Source: an uncultured Pigmentiphaga sp.
GTDB taxonomy: Bacteria; Pseudomonadota; Gammaproteobacteria; Burkholderiales; Burkholderiaceae_B
Length of the DNA stretch: 51,558 nucleotides
NCBI GenBank assembly: GCA_937891425.1
Contig: CALAGD010000026.1
Location: 1 to 51,558 of the forward strand
Direction: 5' to 3'
The notes under the pieces were generated by a model that worked only from the letters and a program-made list of their open reading frames with translations, was not told the DNA's origin and made no database searches. Below are positions 16,738 through 31,250 of the stretch, piece by piece (within the stretch, counting starts at the first letter, position 1; every line of letters begins with the position of its first letter). A program made the position numbers and the translations under genes.

Positions 16738-17949
16738 ATGCAGAAGGTAGTCATCGTCGGCGGTGGACATGCAGCTGCCCAGCTGTGCGGCAGCCTGGTC
16801 GAGGGGAAGTTCCCCGGCAGCATTACCCTGGTGTGCGAAGAACGCCGGTTGCCGTACCACCGGCCACCGCTTTCCAAGGCTTTCCTCAAGGATCCGTCGG
16901 CGGAAACCCAGCCCTTGCGGGCCGAATCGAGCTATACCGAGGCGGGCATTGAGGTGCTGCTCGGCGAGCCGGCAGTCGCCATCGACCGGGCCACGCGTAC
17001 CGTAACGCTGGCCTCCGGTCGCGTCCTGCCCTATGACGCGCTGGTCCTGGCCACGGGTACCCGGGCACGCCGGCTGGCAAACGTGCCCGACGATCTCGAG
17101 AACCTCATCTACCTGCGCAATGCGGCCGATGCCGGCCGCTTGCGCGATGCGCTGGCTGCAGCGGAATCCGTGGTCGTACTGGGCGGCGGGTTCATCGGGC
17201 TTGAAATCGCGGCCACTGCGCGGCAATTCGGCAAGTCGGTCACGGTCTACGAGGCGGCGCCGCGGCTGCTGGCACGGGTGGTGTCGCCGGAGGTGTCCGA
17301 ACATGTGGCGCGGGTGCACCGAGAATCCGGCATCGAGATTCATCTGGATGCGCTGGTGGATCAGGTCGAAGTGGAGGGGCGGCGTGCGGTAGCCATCCAC
17401 GTGGGCGGAGAGCGGCGCCCGATCGATCTCATCGTCGCCGGCATCGGTGCGGTTCCCGAGACCAGCCTGGCGGAGGCCGCGGGGCTGGAGTGCAACAACG
17501 GCATCGTGGTGGACGCCTACATGCGCACATCCGATCCGGCCATTTACGCCATCGGTGACTGCACGTCGTTCCCGTATGCGCCCTGGGGCAGTCCGCTGCG
17601 CCTGGAATCGGTGCAAAATGCCAACGACCAGGCGCGTACGCTGGCGGGAGTTCTGCTGGGCCGGCCCGAGGAGCACGGTGCGCTGCCTTGGTTCTGGTCC
17701 GAGCAGGGCAACCTGCGGCTGCAGATCGCGGGGCTTGCTCCGTCCGGTACCGAGCGGTATATACGCGAAAGCAACCGGCCGGGCAGCTTCTCGGTGCTGC
17801 ATTTCGCCGAGGGCCGGCTGGTATGCGTCGAGTCGGTGAACAACCCCGTGGATCACATCGCGGCGCGCAAGTTGCTCGAAGCGGGCAGGAATCCGCCGCG
17901 CGAGCAGCTGCTCGACCCGTCGATTCCGCTCAAGGCCCATCTCGATTGA
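16738..17949 (+). CDS. NAD(P)H-dependent ferredoxin/rubredoxin reductase-type flavoprotein
   Basis: 403 residues. The FAD-binding Rossmann motif VVIVGGGHAAAQL is at the N-terminus, the NAD(P)H-binding motif VVVLGGGFIGLEIA near residue 155, and IYAIGDCTSF supplies the second FAD contact. The C-terminal domain is the reductase type that feeds electrons to a ferredoxin or rubredoxin serving an oxygenase. GGAGAG precedes the ATG. No oxygenase or ferredoxin gene is adjacent, so the partner is unknown. Divergent from the HerA-like gene. Confidence 0.88.
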   Translation: MQKVVIVGGGHAAAQLCGSLVEGKFPGSITLVCEERRLPYHRPPLSKAFLKDPSAETQPLRAESSYTEAGIEVLLGEPAVAIDRATRTVTLASGRVLPYDALVLATGTRARRLANVPDDLENLIYLRNAADAGRLRDALAAAESVVVLGGGFIGLEIAATARQFGKSVTVYEAAPRLLARVVSPEVSEHVARVHRESGIEIHLDALVDQVEVEGRRAVAIHVGGERRPIDLIVAGIGAVPETSLAEAAGLECNNGIVVDAYMRTSDPAIYAIGDCTSFPYAPWGSPLRLESVQNANDQARTLAGVLLGRPEEHGALPWFWSEQGNLRLQIAGLAPSGTERYIRESNRPGSFSVLHFAEGRLVCVESVNNPVDHIAARKLLEAGRNPPREQLLDPSIPLKAHLD

Positions 17950-18062
17950 CACATGCCTTCTCTTGTCATGCTGCGGCTGTCGGGCAACGCGCCAACGGCG
18001 GCACCCGATGGCCGCGCTGTTCTCGTTCGGATTTTCGTCAGTTTTCTACTCGATAAAGAACC

Positions 18063-18917
18063 ATGTCATCTCACGACTACATCCTGACGCTTTCATGCCC
18101 CGACAGAATCGGAATCGTGTATCGGGTCAGCGGCGTGCTGTACGAGCACGGCTGCAACATTGTCGATGCGCAGCAGTTCGGCGACAGCGATAGTGGTCGG
18201 TTCTTCTTGCGCGTGCATTTCCACGTGCCCGCCGAAACACGCCTGGAGTCGCTCATGAACGATTTTGCGGAGCTGGGCGAGCAGTTTTCCATGGACTGGA
18301 AAATCCACGACGCGCGGCGGCCGGCCCGCGTCATGATCCTGGTCAGCAAGCAGGGGCATTGCCTGAACGATCTGCTATTCCGGGCGCACAACGGTCAACT
18401 CAATGTCAACATCGTGGCGGTCGTATCGAACCATCGCGACTTCGAGCCGCTCGCGGCGATGTACAAGGTGCCGTTCCACCATTTGCCGGTGACGCCGGAA
18501 ACCAGGCCCCAACAGGAACAGCAGCTGATGCGGCTGGCCGACGATCTGCAGGTCGATCTGGTCGTGCTGGCGCGCTACATGCAAATCCTGTCGCCCGAGC
18601 TGTGCAAGGCGTGGGCCGGCCGGGCCATCAACATCCACCACAGCTTCCTGCCCAGTTTCAAGGGAGCACGTCCGTACTATCAGGCCCACGAACGCGGCGT
18701 CAAGGTGATCGGCGCCACGGCCCATTACGTCACCCCCGACCTCGACGAGGGGCCGATCATCGAACAGGACACGCTGCGCGTGGACCACACCATGACGGTA
18801 GCCGACCTCACCCAGGTGGGCAGCGACATCGAATCGCAGGTCCTGGCGCGCGCGGTGCGCAGCCATGTTGAACATCGCGTGATGTTGAACGGGCACCGGA
18901 CGGTGGTGTTTCGTTAG
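18063..18917 (+). CDS. purU: formyltetrahydrofolate deformylase
   Basis: 284 residues. An N-terminal ACT domain (about 5-85, starting YILTLSCPDRIGIVYRVSG) precedes the formyltransferase-fold catalytic domain. The expected catalytic residues are seen as Asn190 and His192 (INIHHSFLPSFKGA) and Asp228 (LDEGPIIEQ). It hydrolyses 10-formyl-THF to formate and THF, supplying formate for PurT and balancing one-carbon pools. uvrA starts 9 bases after its stop, so the two may be co-transcribed. Confidence 0.96.
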   Translation: MSSHDYILTLSCPDRIGIVYRVSGVLYEHGCNIVDAQQFGDSDSGRFFLRVHFHVPAETRLESLMNDFAELGEQFSMDWKIHDARRPARVMILVSKQGHCLNDLLFRAHNGQLNVNIVAVVSNHRDFEPLAAMYKVPFHHLPVTPETRPQQEQQLMRLADDLQVDLVVLARYMQILSPELCKAWAGRAINIHHSFLPSFKGARPYYQAHERGVKVIGATAHYVTPDLDEGPIIEQDTLRVDHTMTVADLTQVGSDIESQVLARAVRSHVEHRVMLNGHRTVVFR

Positions 18918-18926
18918 GATTCCTTC

Positions 18927-24659
<5,733 letters not shown>

Positions 24660-24683
24660 GAAAGTATTGCGGCTGGCGTCCGT

Positions 24684-24705
24684 GCCGGCACCGGTGAGTG
24701 CCGGC
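24684..24705. terminator. hairpin between uvrA and the convergent small ORF
   Basis: GCCGGCAC (24684-24691) pairs perfectly with GTGCCGGC (24698-24705) around loop CGGTGA. No T tract follows on either strand, so it is only a possible terminator for converging transcripts. Confidence 0.5.
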
Positions 24706-24713
24706 GGATCTGG

Positions 24714-24848
24714 CTATGAACGGTCATGCACGAAGCGGCCTGCGTCGAACGTGCTGAGTGTGTCACCAGCAATGTCTATGAGCAGGCGGCTGCGGCTGGG
24801 GGTGGTACGGATGGTCACGAACTCGATGGGTTCCACTACCCGGAGCAT
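24714..24848 (-). CDS. possible 44-residue protein
   Basis: An ORF starting MLRVVEPIEFVTIRTTPSR and ending FDAGRFVHDRS, too short for standard gene lists. It has an ATG with a stop two codons upstream, an AAGGT about 10 bases before the start as a weak ribosome site, an even mix of residues instead of the Arg/Pro/Ala bias of shadow frames here, and a hairpin just past its stop. It lies 36 bases downstream of tcdA on the same strand, so it may be the last gene of that operon. No membrane segment or known motif. I do not recognise it. Confidence 0.45.
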   Translation of the reverse strand: MLRVVEPIEFVTIRTTPSRSRLLIDIAGDTLSTFDAGRFVHDRS

Positions 24849-24884
24849 TGATCAGGACCTTCGGGCGGGTGGCGCCGCGGCGTT

Positions 24885-25817
24885 TCAGGGGTGCCTGCGC
24901 GGCTGCAGCAGCACGCCCAGTGCCTCATGCGCCGCCATCATGCCCATGGTGGCCGTGACCGTGACCAGCGAACCGTAGCCGGCGCAAGACAGCCCCTGAG
25001 GGCCCGGCAGCGCGTGTGCCTGCCGGGTGTGGAGGCCGCTGGATATCGTTGCCATGCCGGCGGGATCGGGTGCCCACGGCGCAAGGCCGCCCGCGGGGAC
25101 TTCACACGTGCTCGTGGGCAGGGGCTGGCGGACGGGCTCGTCGAGCCACAGTACCCGCACGTTCATGCGCGGCGCTTTTTTCGGAGGCTTGCCCGGGCGC
25201 GCCTGGGCGCGTGGATAACCGTGGCGGCTGCGCAGGATGCCGCGGATGCGTGCAAGCAACGGATCATGGGTGGCTTCTGAAAGGTCGCCCACGCGCAGGG
25301 CCAGTGGATTGATCTTGCCGCCCGCCCCGCCGCAGACGATGAGCGGGTAGCGACGCTGGCGCGCCTGCAGGATCATGGCCACCTTGGCCTGTACCTGGTC
25401 GGTGGCGTCGATGATTACCGAATAGGGCACCGACAGCACGGTTGCGACGTTGTCGGGCTCGACGAAGTCGTCCACCAGGGTCACCCGGCAGCCGGGGTGG
25501 ATCTCGCGTACGCGCTGTGCCATTGCCTCGACCTTTGCCTGGCCCAGGGTGGAGTCCAGCGCGTGTATCTGGCGGTTGATGTTCGACGGCGCCACGTGAT
25601 CGAGATCGATCAGGGTGAGTGCCCCTACACCGCAGCGTGCCAGCGCTTCCGCCGTCCAGGAGCCGACACCGCCCAGGCCCACGACGGCTACGTGCGCGGC
25701 TGCGAGGCGCGCCGTGACTTCCGGGCCCCACAGGCGTTGCAGACCGCCGAAACGGCGTTCAATCTGGTGGGCATTCGTATACTCGGTTTCTGGTGCTTGA
25801 AACGTGACGGAGGACAT
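24885..25817 (-). CDS. tcdA: tRNA threonylcarbamoyladenosine dehydratase
   Basis: 310 residues of the E1/ThiF family. The ATP-binding motif GLGGVGSW is at 48-55, with LIDLDHVAPSNINRQIHA next, and IIDATDQVQAK and CGGAGGKINP further on, as in E. coli TcdA (CsdL). It cyclises t6A37 in ANN-decoding tRNAs to ct6A, with sulfur-relay partners in E. coli. The ATG at 25817 was chosen because the family pattern begins there. It is divergent from corC. Confidence 0.9.
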   Translation of the reverse strand: MSSVTFQAPETEYTNAHQIERRFGGLQRLWGPEVTARLAAAHVAVVGLGGVGSWTAEALARCGVGALTLIDLDHVAPSNINRQIHALDSTLGQAKVEAMAQRVREIHPGCRVTLVDDFVEPDNVATVLSVPYSVIIDATDQVQAKVAMILQARQRRYPLIVCGGAGGKINPLALRVGDLSEATHDPLLARIRGILRSRHGYPRAQARPGKPPKKAPRMNVRVLWLDEPVRQPLPTSTCEVPAGGLAPWAPDPAGMATISSGLHTRQAHALPGPQGLSCAGYGSLVTVTATMGMMAAHEALGVLLQPRRHP

Positions 25818-25914
25818 ACGGGCTTCTGTCGGAAAGCAGTCAAACGGAAGACGCAGCACACGGGAAAGGGGCCGGTCTCGTCCGGACCGGACGGGCCGGC
25901 AGCGTGCGACCGAT

Positions 25915-25942
25915 TTGCAGCGCACTTGCATTAGGGTATGCT
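25915..25942 (+). promoter_or_regulatory. candidate promoter for corC-lnt
   Basis: TTGCAG (25915-25920), a 16-base spacer and TATGCT (25937-25942), 30 bases before the corC ATG. A short inverted repeat AGGGT-N6-ACCCT (25933-25948) overlaps the -10 box and might be an operator. Confidence 0.5.
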
Positions 25943-25971
25943 AACCCTTTATTAACCAGTCCTGGCGGACG

Positions 25972-26829
25972 ATGTCAGATCCTTATCCAGCTGAAGCGCA
26001 GACTCCTGCGCGATCTGCGAAATCGCATCATAAGTCGTTGCTTGAACGGCTCTCCGCCCTGATGCGGCGCGAGCCCGAAAACCGGGAAGAACTCAAGGAA
26101 CTGCTCGAAGACGCTCACGAGCGCCAGCTGCTCGACACCGACGCGTACACGATCATCGCCGGTGCGCTGGCGGTGTCCGAGCTTACCGCGGGCGATGTGA
26201 TGGTACCGCGTTCGCGCATCGATGCGCTCGACATCAACAGGCCCTTGTCCGAACTGCTGCCTCAGGTCATCGAAGCAGCGCACTCGCGTTTTCCTGTTTA
26301 CGAAGATTCCAAAGACAACATCATCGGCATCCTGCTTGCCAAGGATCTCCTGCGGTGCATGGTCGACCCGTCGGTTGAAGTGCGCAGTCTGGTACGGCCG
26401 GCCGTGTTCATCCCCGAGTCCAAGCGGCTGAATGTGCTGCTCCGCGAGTTCCGGGTGAACCGCAACCACCTGGTGATCGTCATCGATGAGCATGGCGGCG
26501 TGGCGGGGCTGGTGACGATGGAGAACGTACTCGAGCAGATCGTCGGCGACATCGAAGACGAATACGACGAGGACGCCGAGCAGACCATCTTCCCGGATGG
26601 CCTGGGCCGCTGGCGCGTGATGGCTTCCACCGATATCGACAAGTTCAACGAAGCCTTCGGCTGCAACCTGGAAAACGACGAGTACGACACCGTCGGAGGC
26701 TGGCTGGCCGATGTGCTCGATCACATTCCGCGCCGCGGTGATGTCGTCGAACGCGACAATCTCATCATCAAGGTCCTGCGGGCAGATGCCCGGCGTGCAC
26801 TTTGGCTCAGCGTAGAAACCAAAAGCTAG
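25972..26829 (+). CDS. corC: CorC/HlyC-family CBS-domain protein (YbeX)
   Basis: 285 residues. An acidic N-terminal helix region is followed by two CBS domains (about 68-195, with TAGDVMVPRSRIDAL and HLVIVIDEHGGVAGLVTMENV) and a CorC_HlyC C-terminal domain (about 205-283). Linked in enterobacteria to Co/Mg efflux and to ribosome maturation (YbeX). Cytosolic. The lnt frame begins before its stop, so the genes are translationally coupled. The phoH-ybeY genes that often precede it are missing here. Confidence 0.93.
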   Translation: MSDPYPAEAQTPARSAKSHHKSLLERLSALMRREPENREELKELLEDAHERQLLDTDAYTIIAGALAVSELTAGDVMVPRSRIDALDINRPLSELLPQVIEAAHSRFPVYEDSKDNIIGILLAKDLLRCMVDPSVEVRSLVRPAVFIPESKRLNVLLREFRVNRNHLVIVIDEHGGVAGLVTMENVLEQIVGDIEDEYDEDAEQTIFPDGLGRWRVMASTDIDKFNEAFGCNLENDEYDTVGGWLADVLDHIPRRGDVVERDNLIIKVLRADARRALWLSVETKS

Positions 26830-28445
26830 TACTTCTGATCCTGCTGGTGGCAGGGGCGGGGCACGCGCTTGCGTTTGCGCCCGACCCGCTGCCCGGCTGG
26901 CTTCTGGCGCCCTGGCAGATCGTCCTGCTGGGCGTGCTCGTGCTCGCCGTATGGCGTGCCCCGAGCGCTCGATCGGCGGCGACGCGCGGTCTGTGCTTCG
27001 GTTCCGGCCACTTTCTGGTGGGACTGTACTGGATTTACATCAGCCTGCACGTGCACGGATACATGGCCGCCTGGCTGTCGGCGCTTGCGGTGGTCATCCT
27101 GGCGGTGGGGTTGGGGTTGTTCCCGGCCGCGGCGGCAGCCCTGGCGCGCTGGCTGGTCGCGCAGCCCGTAGCCACGGAGAGCGTGTCCGCGCCGGCATCG
27201 GCACTGCGGGCACTGGCCGCCTGCCTGGTGTGGGCGGCAGCGTGGACCGCGTTCGAATGGTTGCGTGGCACCCTGTTCACCGGCTTTCCCTGGCTGAACG
27301 TCGGCTACGCCCATGTTGACGGCTCGTTGGCGGGCTGGGCGCCGGTGGTGGGCGTCTATGGTGTTGCCTTCATGGCTGCCGTGTGCGCTGCGGCGTTCAT
27401 TGGCACGGCATTGTGGCAGGGGGCGGCCCGGTTGACGGCCCTTGCGCTGTTTCTGCTGGCCATACTGGCCGGAGTGCTCGGCCGTGCGGCCGACTGGGGT
27501 ATTGAACCTGCGGGCCAACCGCTGGCGGTACGGCTGGTGCAGGGCAACGTCGAGCAGTCGGCCAAGTTCAACCCGGCCCTGTTCACCAGCAATCTCCACC
27601 AGCATCTGCGGCTGGCGCGACAGCCATCGCAGGTCGACGGCTTCCGTCCCGACGTCGTGGTACTGCCGGAAACAGCGATCCCGGTGTTCCAGGACCAGCT
27701 GCCCATCTCCTGGTGGCAGCAATGGACTGACGTTGCCCGTACCTGGGGGGCGCCCATGGTGACTGGCATCGCCCTGCACACGTCCGGAGCGGATGGTCGC
27801 TCGTTGATCACCAACAGCGTAATCGGGTTCACCGAAGACTCCAGCCCCTTCGAACTGGTGAACGGACGCGTGCCGTGGCGCTACGACAAGGCCCACCTGG
27901 TGCCTTTTGGCGAGTTCATTCCTTATGGTTTCCGCTGGTTTGTCGATGCCATGGTCATGCCCATGGGCGACTTCGACCGCGGGGCCCGACGCCAGCAGCC
28001 ATTTGACATCGGTGGCCAGCATCTTGCGTTCAACATCTGCTATGAAGACGTGTTCGGGGAAGAGCTGTTGCCAGCCGTGCGGCCCGGGCCGCACGGTGAG
28101 CCGGGTGCCAGCATACTGGCCAATGTCAGCAACCTGGGCTGGTTTGGCAATACTCCCGCGCTGCCGCAACATCTCCAGATCGCGCGCATGCGCTCGCTCG
28201 AGACCGGGCGCCCGTCGATCCGGGCCACCAATACGGGCGTGACCGCCATCATCAATGCACGCGGCGAGGTCGAGGCCAGCTTGCCGGTGCACAACGCCGG
28301 GGTACTCGACGGCTGGGTGCAGGGCACGCGCGGTCTCACGCCTTACGTGCGATGGGGCAACCTGCCGGTGCTGGCGGTGGTGGCGCTGGTACTGACACTG
28401 GCGGCAGGGGCACGTATGCGGCAGCACCGGGGCCCGCGGGCGTGA
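26802..28445 (+). CDS. lnt: apolipoprotein N-acyltransferase
   Basis: 547 residues. The N-terminal third has several membrane helices; the rest is a periplasmic nitrilase-type domain. The catalytic triad is visible as Glu290 (LPETAIPVF), Lys363 (YDKAHLVPFGEF) and Cys413 (NICYEDVFGEEL), with spacing close to E. coli Lnt. It adds the third acyl chain to the N-terminal cysteine of lipoproteins in the inner membrane. The start is a TTG overlapping the corC end by 28 bases; a later start would cut the first helix, so TTG is preferred though not certain. Confidence 0.94.
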   Translation: MAQRRNQKLVLLILLVAGAGHALAFAPDPLPGWLLAPWQIVLLGVLVLAVWRAPSARSAATRGLCFGSGHFLVGLYWIYISLHVHGYMAAWLSALAVVILAVGLGLFPAAAAALARWLVAQPVATESVSAPASALRALAACLVWAAAWTAFEWLRGTLFTGFPWLNVGYAHVDGSLAGWAPVVGVYGVAFMAAVCAAAFIGTALWQGAARLTALALFLLAILAGVLGRAADWGIEPAGQPLAVRLVQGNVEQSAKFNPALFTSNLHQHLRLARQPSQVDGFRPDVVVLPETAIPVFQDQLPISWWQQWTDVARTWGAPMVTGIALHTSGADGRSLITNSVIGFTEDSSPFELVNGRVPWRYDKAHLVPFGEFIPYGFRWFVDAMVMPMGDFDRGARRQQPFDIGGQHLAFNICYEDVFGEELLPAVRPGPHGEPGASILANVSNLGWFGNTPALPQHLQIARMRSLETGRPSIRATNTGVTAIINARGEVEASLPVHNAGVLDGWVQGTRGLTPYVRWGNLPVLAVVALVLTLAAGARMRQHRGPRA

Positions 28446-28470
28446 GGAGCCGCGCCCTGCGTCGGTGGGC

Positions 28471-28500
28471 CGGCTCCTGAAGGGCCCGTTCCGGGAGCCG
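28471..28500. terminator. hairpin between convergent lnt and ilvA
   Basis: CGGCTCC (28471-28477) pairs with GGAGCCG (28494-28500) around a 16-base loop, in the 59-base gap between the two stops. No clear T tract; possible bidirectional terminator. Confidence 0.45.
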
Positions 28501-28504
28501 CCGG

Positions 28505-30016
28505 CTATTGCAGAAACAGCTGGTAGGCGGGATGTCCGGTTTCGTCCCAGTAGCGGTAACCGAGGTCCACCAGGAACTCGCGGAACTGCGGCATGTCGCT
28601 GGGCGGTACCTGGATGCCCACCAGGATGTTCCCGTAGTCGGCCCCGTGGTTGCGGTAGTGGAACAGACTGATGTTCCAGGCGGGCGACAGGCTGGTGAGG
28701 AACTTCATCAACGCGCCGGGCCGTTCCGGGAACTCGAACCGGTACAGCACTTCATTGGTGGCTACGGGTGAGCGCCCGCCCACCATGTGGCGCAGGTGAG
28801 TCTTGGCGAGTTCGTCTTCTGAAAGGTCGAGTGTCTTGAAGCCATTCTTCTCGAAAATGGCCGCGATCTTCTCGGATTCACCCGCCTTGCTGACCTGAAC
28901 GCCCACGAAAACGTGCGCCACCTGGGTGTCGGACATGCGGTAGTTGAACTCGGTTACCGCGCGCTGCCCCAGCAGCTTGCAGAAGCGGCGGAAGCTGCCG
29001 CGCTCTTCGGGCATGGTGACCGCAAAGACCGCCTCGCGCGCTTCGCCCACGTCGGCGCGTTCAGCGACGAAGCGCAGGCGGTCGAAATTCATGTTGGCGC
29101 CGCTGGTGATGGCCACCACGGTCTTGCCTTTCCAGCGCTGGTCGGCCAGGTAACGTTTTGCGCCGGCAACCGCCAGCGCGCCCGCGGGCTCAAGGACGCT
29201 GCGGGTATCCTGGAAGACATCCTTGATGGCGGCACAGACCGCATCGGTATCCACGACCACGAAGTCATCGACGAACTTCCGCGTCAGCCGAAAGGTTTCC
29301 TCGCCCACGATCTTCACCGCTGTGCCGTCCGAGAACAGGCCCACGTCGGGCAATGCGACACGCCGCCCTGCCCGTACGCTGCGCACCATGGCGTCGGAGT
29401 CGGTCATTTGTACGCCGATGACCTTGATCTCGGGGCGCAACTGCTTGATGTAGGTGGCCACGCCCGAGATAAGCCCACCGCCGCCCACGGCCACGAACAC
29501 AGCGTCGAGCGGGCCGGTGTGCTGGCGCAGGATTTCCATGCCGACGGTGCCGTTCCCGGCAATGATGTCGGGGTCGTCAAAAGGGTGGACAAATGTGAGC
29601 TGCTGCTCGGCCTCGAGCTCTTTGGCATGCTGGGCCGCATCGGAATAACTGTCTCCGTGCAGCACCACTTCGGCACCCAGGGCGCGAACGGCTTCGATCT
29701 TCACCTGCGGCGTCGTGACCGGCATGACGATGACCGCTCGGCATCCGAGCCGCTGCGCCGACAATGCGACGCCCTGCGCATGGTTGCCGGCGGAGGCCGC
29801 GAGAACCCCGCGCTGGCAGGCCTTGGCAGGCAGGTTGACCATCTTGTTGTACGCACCGCGCAGTTTGAAGCTGAAGACTGCCTGAGTATCTTCCCGCTTC
29901 AGGAAAATGCGGTTGTGTACGCGTTCCGACAGGAGGGGGGCGAAATCGAGAGGGGTTTCGACGGCAACGTCGTAAACCCGAGCATTCAGAATGCGTTTGA
30001 GGTAGTCTTTCGGCAT
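28505..30016 (-). CDS. ilvA: threonine dehydratase (biosynthetic, two ACT-like domains)
   Basis: 503 residues, full length for E. coli-type IlvA. A PLP-dependent catalytic domain covers about 1-330, with the Schiff-base lysine Lys51 in FSFKLRGAYNKM, ASAGNHAQGVA and the phosphate-binding VGGGGLISG. Two C-terminal ACT-like regulatory domains follow (about 335-420 and 430-503) for isoleucine and valine. It converts threonine to 2-oxobutanoate, the first step to isoleucine. The ATG at 30016 (MPKDYLKRIL) fits the family start. Confidence 0.95.
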   Translation of the reverse strand: MPKDYLKRILNARVYDVAVETPLDFAPLLSERVHNRIFLKREDTQAVFSFKLRGAYNKMVNLPAKACQRGVLAASAGNHAQGVALSAQRLGCRAVIVMPVTTPQVKIEAVRALGAEVVLHGDSYSDAAQHAKELEAEQQLTFVHPFDDPDIIAGNGTVGMEILRQHTGPLDAVFVAVGGGGLISGVATYIKQLRPEIKVIGVQMTDSDAMVRSVRAGRRVALPDVGLFSDGTAVKIVGEETFRLTRKFVDDFVVVDTDAVCAAIKDVFQDTRSVLEPAGALAVAGAKRYLADQRWKGKTVVAITSGANMNFDRLRFVAERADVGEAREAVFAVTMPEERGSFRRFCKLLGQRAVTEFNYRMSDTQVAHVFVGVQVSKAGESEKIAAIFEKNGFKTLDLSEDELAKTHLRHMVGGRSPVATNEVLYRFEFPERPGALMKFLTSLSPAWNISLFHYRNHGADYGNILVGIQVPPSDMPQFREFLVDLGYRYWDETGHPAYQLFLQ

Positions 30017-30103
30017 AATCTTGTAATGATACTGCGAGTCCCGGCGCGAATGCGACGGGCGCAACGTGCGGCGCATGCTGGTTTCCCGTAAACTGGCACA
30101 CAT

Positions 30104-30640
30104 ATGGAAGCCGCAGTATCTGCATCAGTTGCCTGGCTGCTGGCAGCCCTCGCCTTGCCGGCGGTGGGGTTGCCCGCAATCTTCATCATCAGCCTGGTGT
30201 CCGCCACCTTGTTGCCGCTGGGGTCCGAACCCGCGGTCTTCGCCTACGTGAAGCTGGCGTCCGACATGTTCTGGCCCGCGGTGATCGTAGCCACCGTCGG
30301 GAACACGCTCGGTGGCATCATTACCTATGGCATGGGGTGCGGCATGTTCAAGGCCTGGAATGCCTGTCGCGCGCCGGTCATGGAAACGGTGCCAGCACTG
30401 CCCTCGTCGGGTTCGTCATGGTCGCAGCGCTGGCATCAGCACGCTGCCCGCTGGCTGGAACGCCTGGGCCCGCGCGCAGCGTTCTTCTCATGGCTGCCCG
30501 CCATCGGAGACCCCTTGTGCGCCGTGGCAGGCTGGATGCGGTTTGCATTCTGGCCCACCGTAGCGTACATGGCACTGGGCAAATTCCTGCGTTATACCCT
30601 CATGACCGCGGCGTTGCTGTGGGCCTTTCCGAATGCCTGA
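30104..30640 (+). CDS. YqaA-like (DedA/SNARE-associated) membrane protein
   Basis: 178 residues with several hydrophobic stretches, including PAIFIISLVSATLLPLGSE near residue 25, VGNTLGGIITYGMG near 65 and LPAIGDPLCAVAGWMR near 130. This order is characteristic of the YqaA branch of the DedA superfamily, proposed lipid transporters. Inner membrane. It is divergent from ilvA across an 87-base gap. The precise role is unknown. Confidence 0.82.
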   Translation: MEAAVSASVAWLLAALALPAVGLPAIFIISLVSATLLPLGSEPAVFAYVKLASDMFWPAVIVATVGNTLGGIITYGMGCGMFKAWNACRAPVMETVPALPSSGSSWSQRWHQHAARWLERLGPRAAFFSWLPAIGDPLCAVAGWMRFAFWPTVAYMALGKFLRYTLMTAALLWAFPNA

Positions 30641-30781
30641 AGTGCGGGGCCCGCTGGCGCCGATTCGTGTGTTGCCGCATTCGCGCTGGCAGCGGCTGCG
30701 GGTGTCCGGCCGTGGTTCCGCCACGAGTCAGCCCCACCGCAGAGCCCGGGCGGCTGCGGCCTTTTGCCGGGATCCGTGAAA

Positions 30782-31147
30782 ATGAACCAACACACTATCC
30801 GTGTACTCGGGCTCAAGAACTGCGACACCTGCCGCAAGGCGCGCAAGTGGCTGGATGTGCACGGAATCGCGTACGACTTCATCGACTATCGGGAACATCC
30901 GCCCAGTGCGGCGGAGTTGCGCGACTGGGCCGGGCAGCTGGGAGGCTGGGAAAAGCTCGTCAACCGTGCGTCCACCACCTGGCGACAGCTGGCGGACGCC
31001 GAAAAACAGGCGGGCACCGATGACGAATGGGTGGCCTTGTTGCAACGCCATCCCGCTCTGGTGAAGCGTCCCGTGCTGTTGACACCCGATGGCAGCGTGA
31101 GCACGGGGTTCAAGGAGGCCGACTGGGCGCGGCGCCTGTGCGGGTGA
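30782..31147 (+). CDS. ArsC/YffB-family thioredoxin-fold protein
   Basis: 121 residues. It begins with GLKNCDTCRKARKWLD, the CxxC-bearing motif of the Spx/YffB subfamily of ArsC-like reductases, then YDFIDYREHPPS and the C-terminal RPVLLTPDG with FKEADWA. YffB-type proteins are suspected glutathione-dependent reductases, not proven arsenate reductases. The start at ATG 30782 is favoured; an upstream in-frame TTG at 30764 exists. No arsenic genes are nearby. Confidence 0.85.
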   Translation: MNQHTIRVLGLKNCDTCRKARKWLDVHGIAYDFIDYREHPPSAAELRDWAGQLGGWEKLVNRASTTWRQLADAEKQAGTDDEWVALLQRHPALVKRPVLLTPDGSVSTGFKEADWARRLCG

Positions 31148-31250
31148 GGCAGGAAATGAGCTGGCGTGCCGCTCATGGCGGGATGGGTATGCGCGGCCGC
31201 CCAGGCGCACACCTGGCAATGGCGTGCACCTGACGGGGCAATGCAGCGGT

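Noticed and set aside
26826..28427. 533-codon minus-strand frame opposite lnt
   Set aside because: Antisense shadow of lnt, whose catalytic triad is intact.
30782..31147. arsenate reductase of an ars operon
   Set aside because: The motif is YffB/Spx-like and no arsenic transporter or ArsR gene is nearby.
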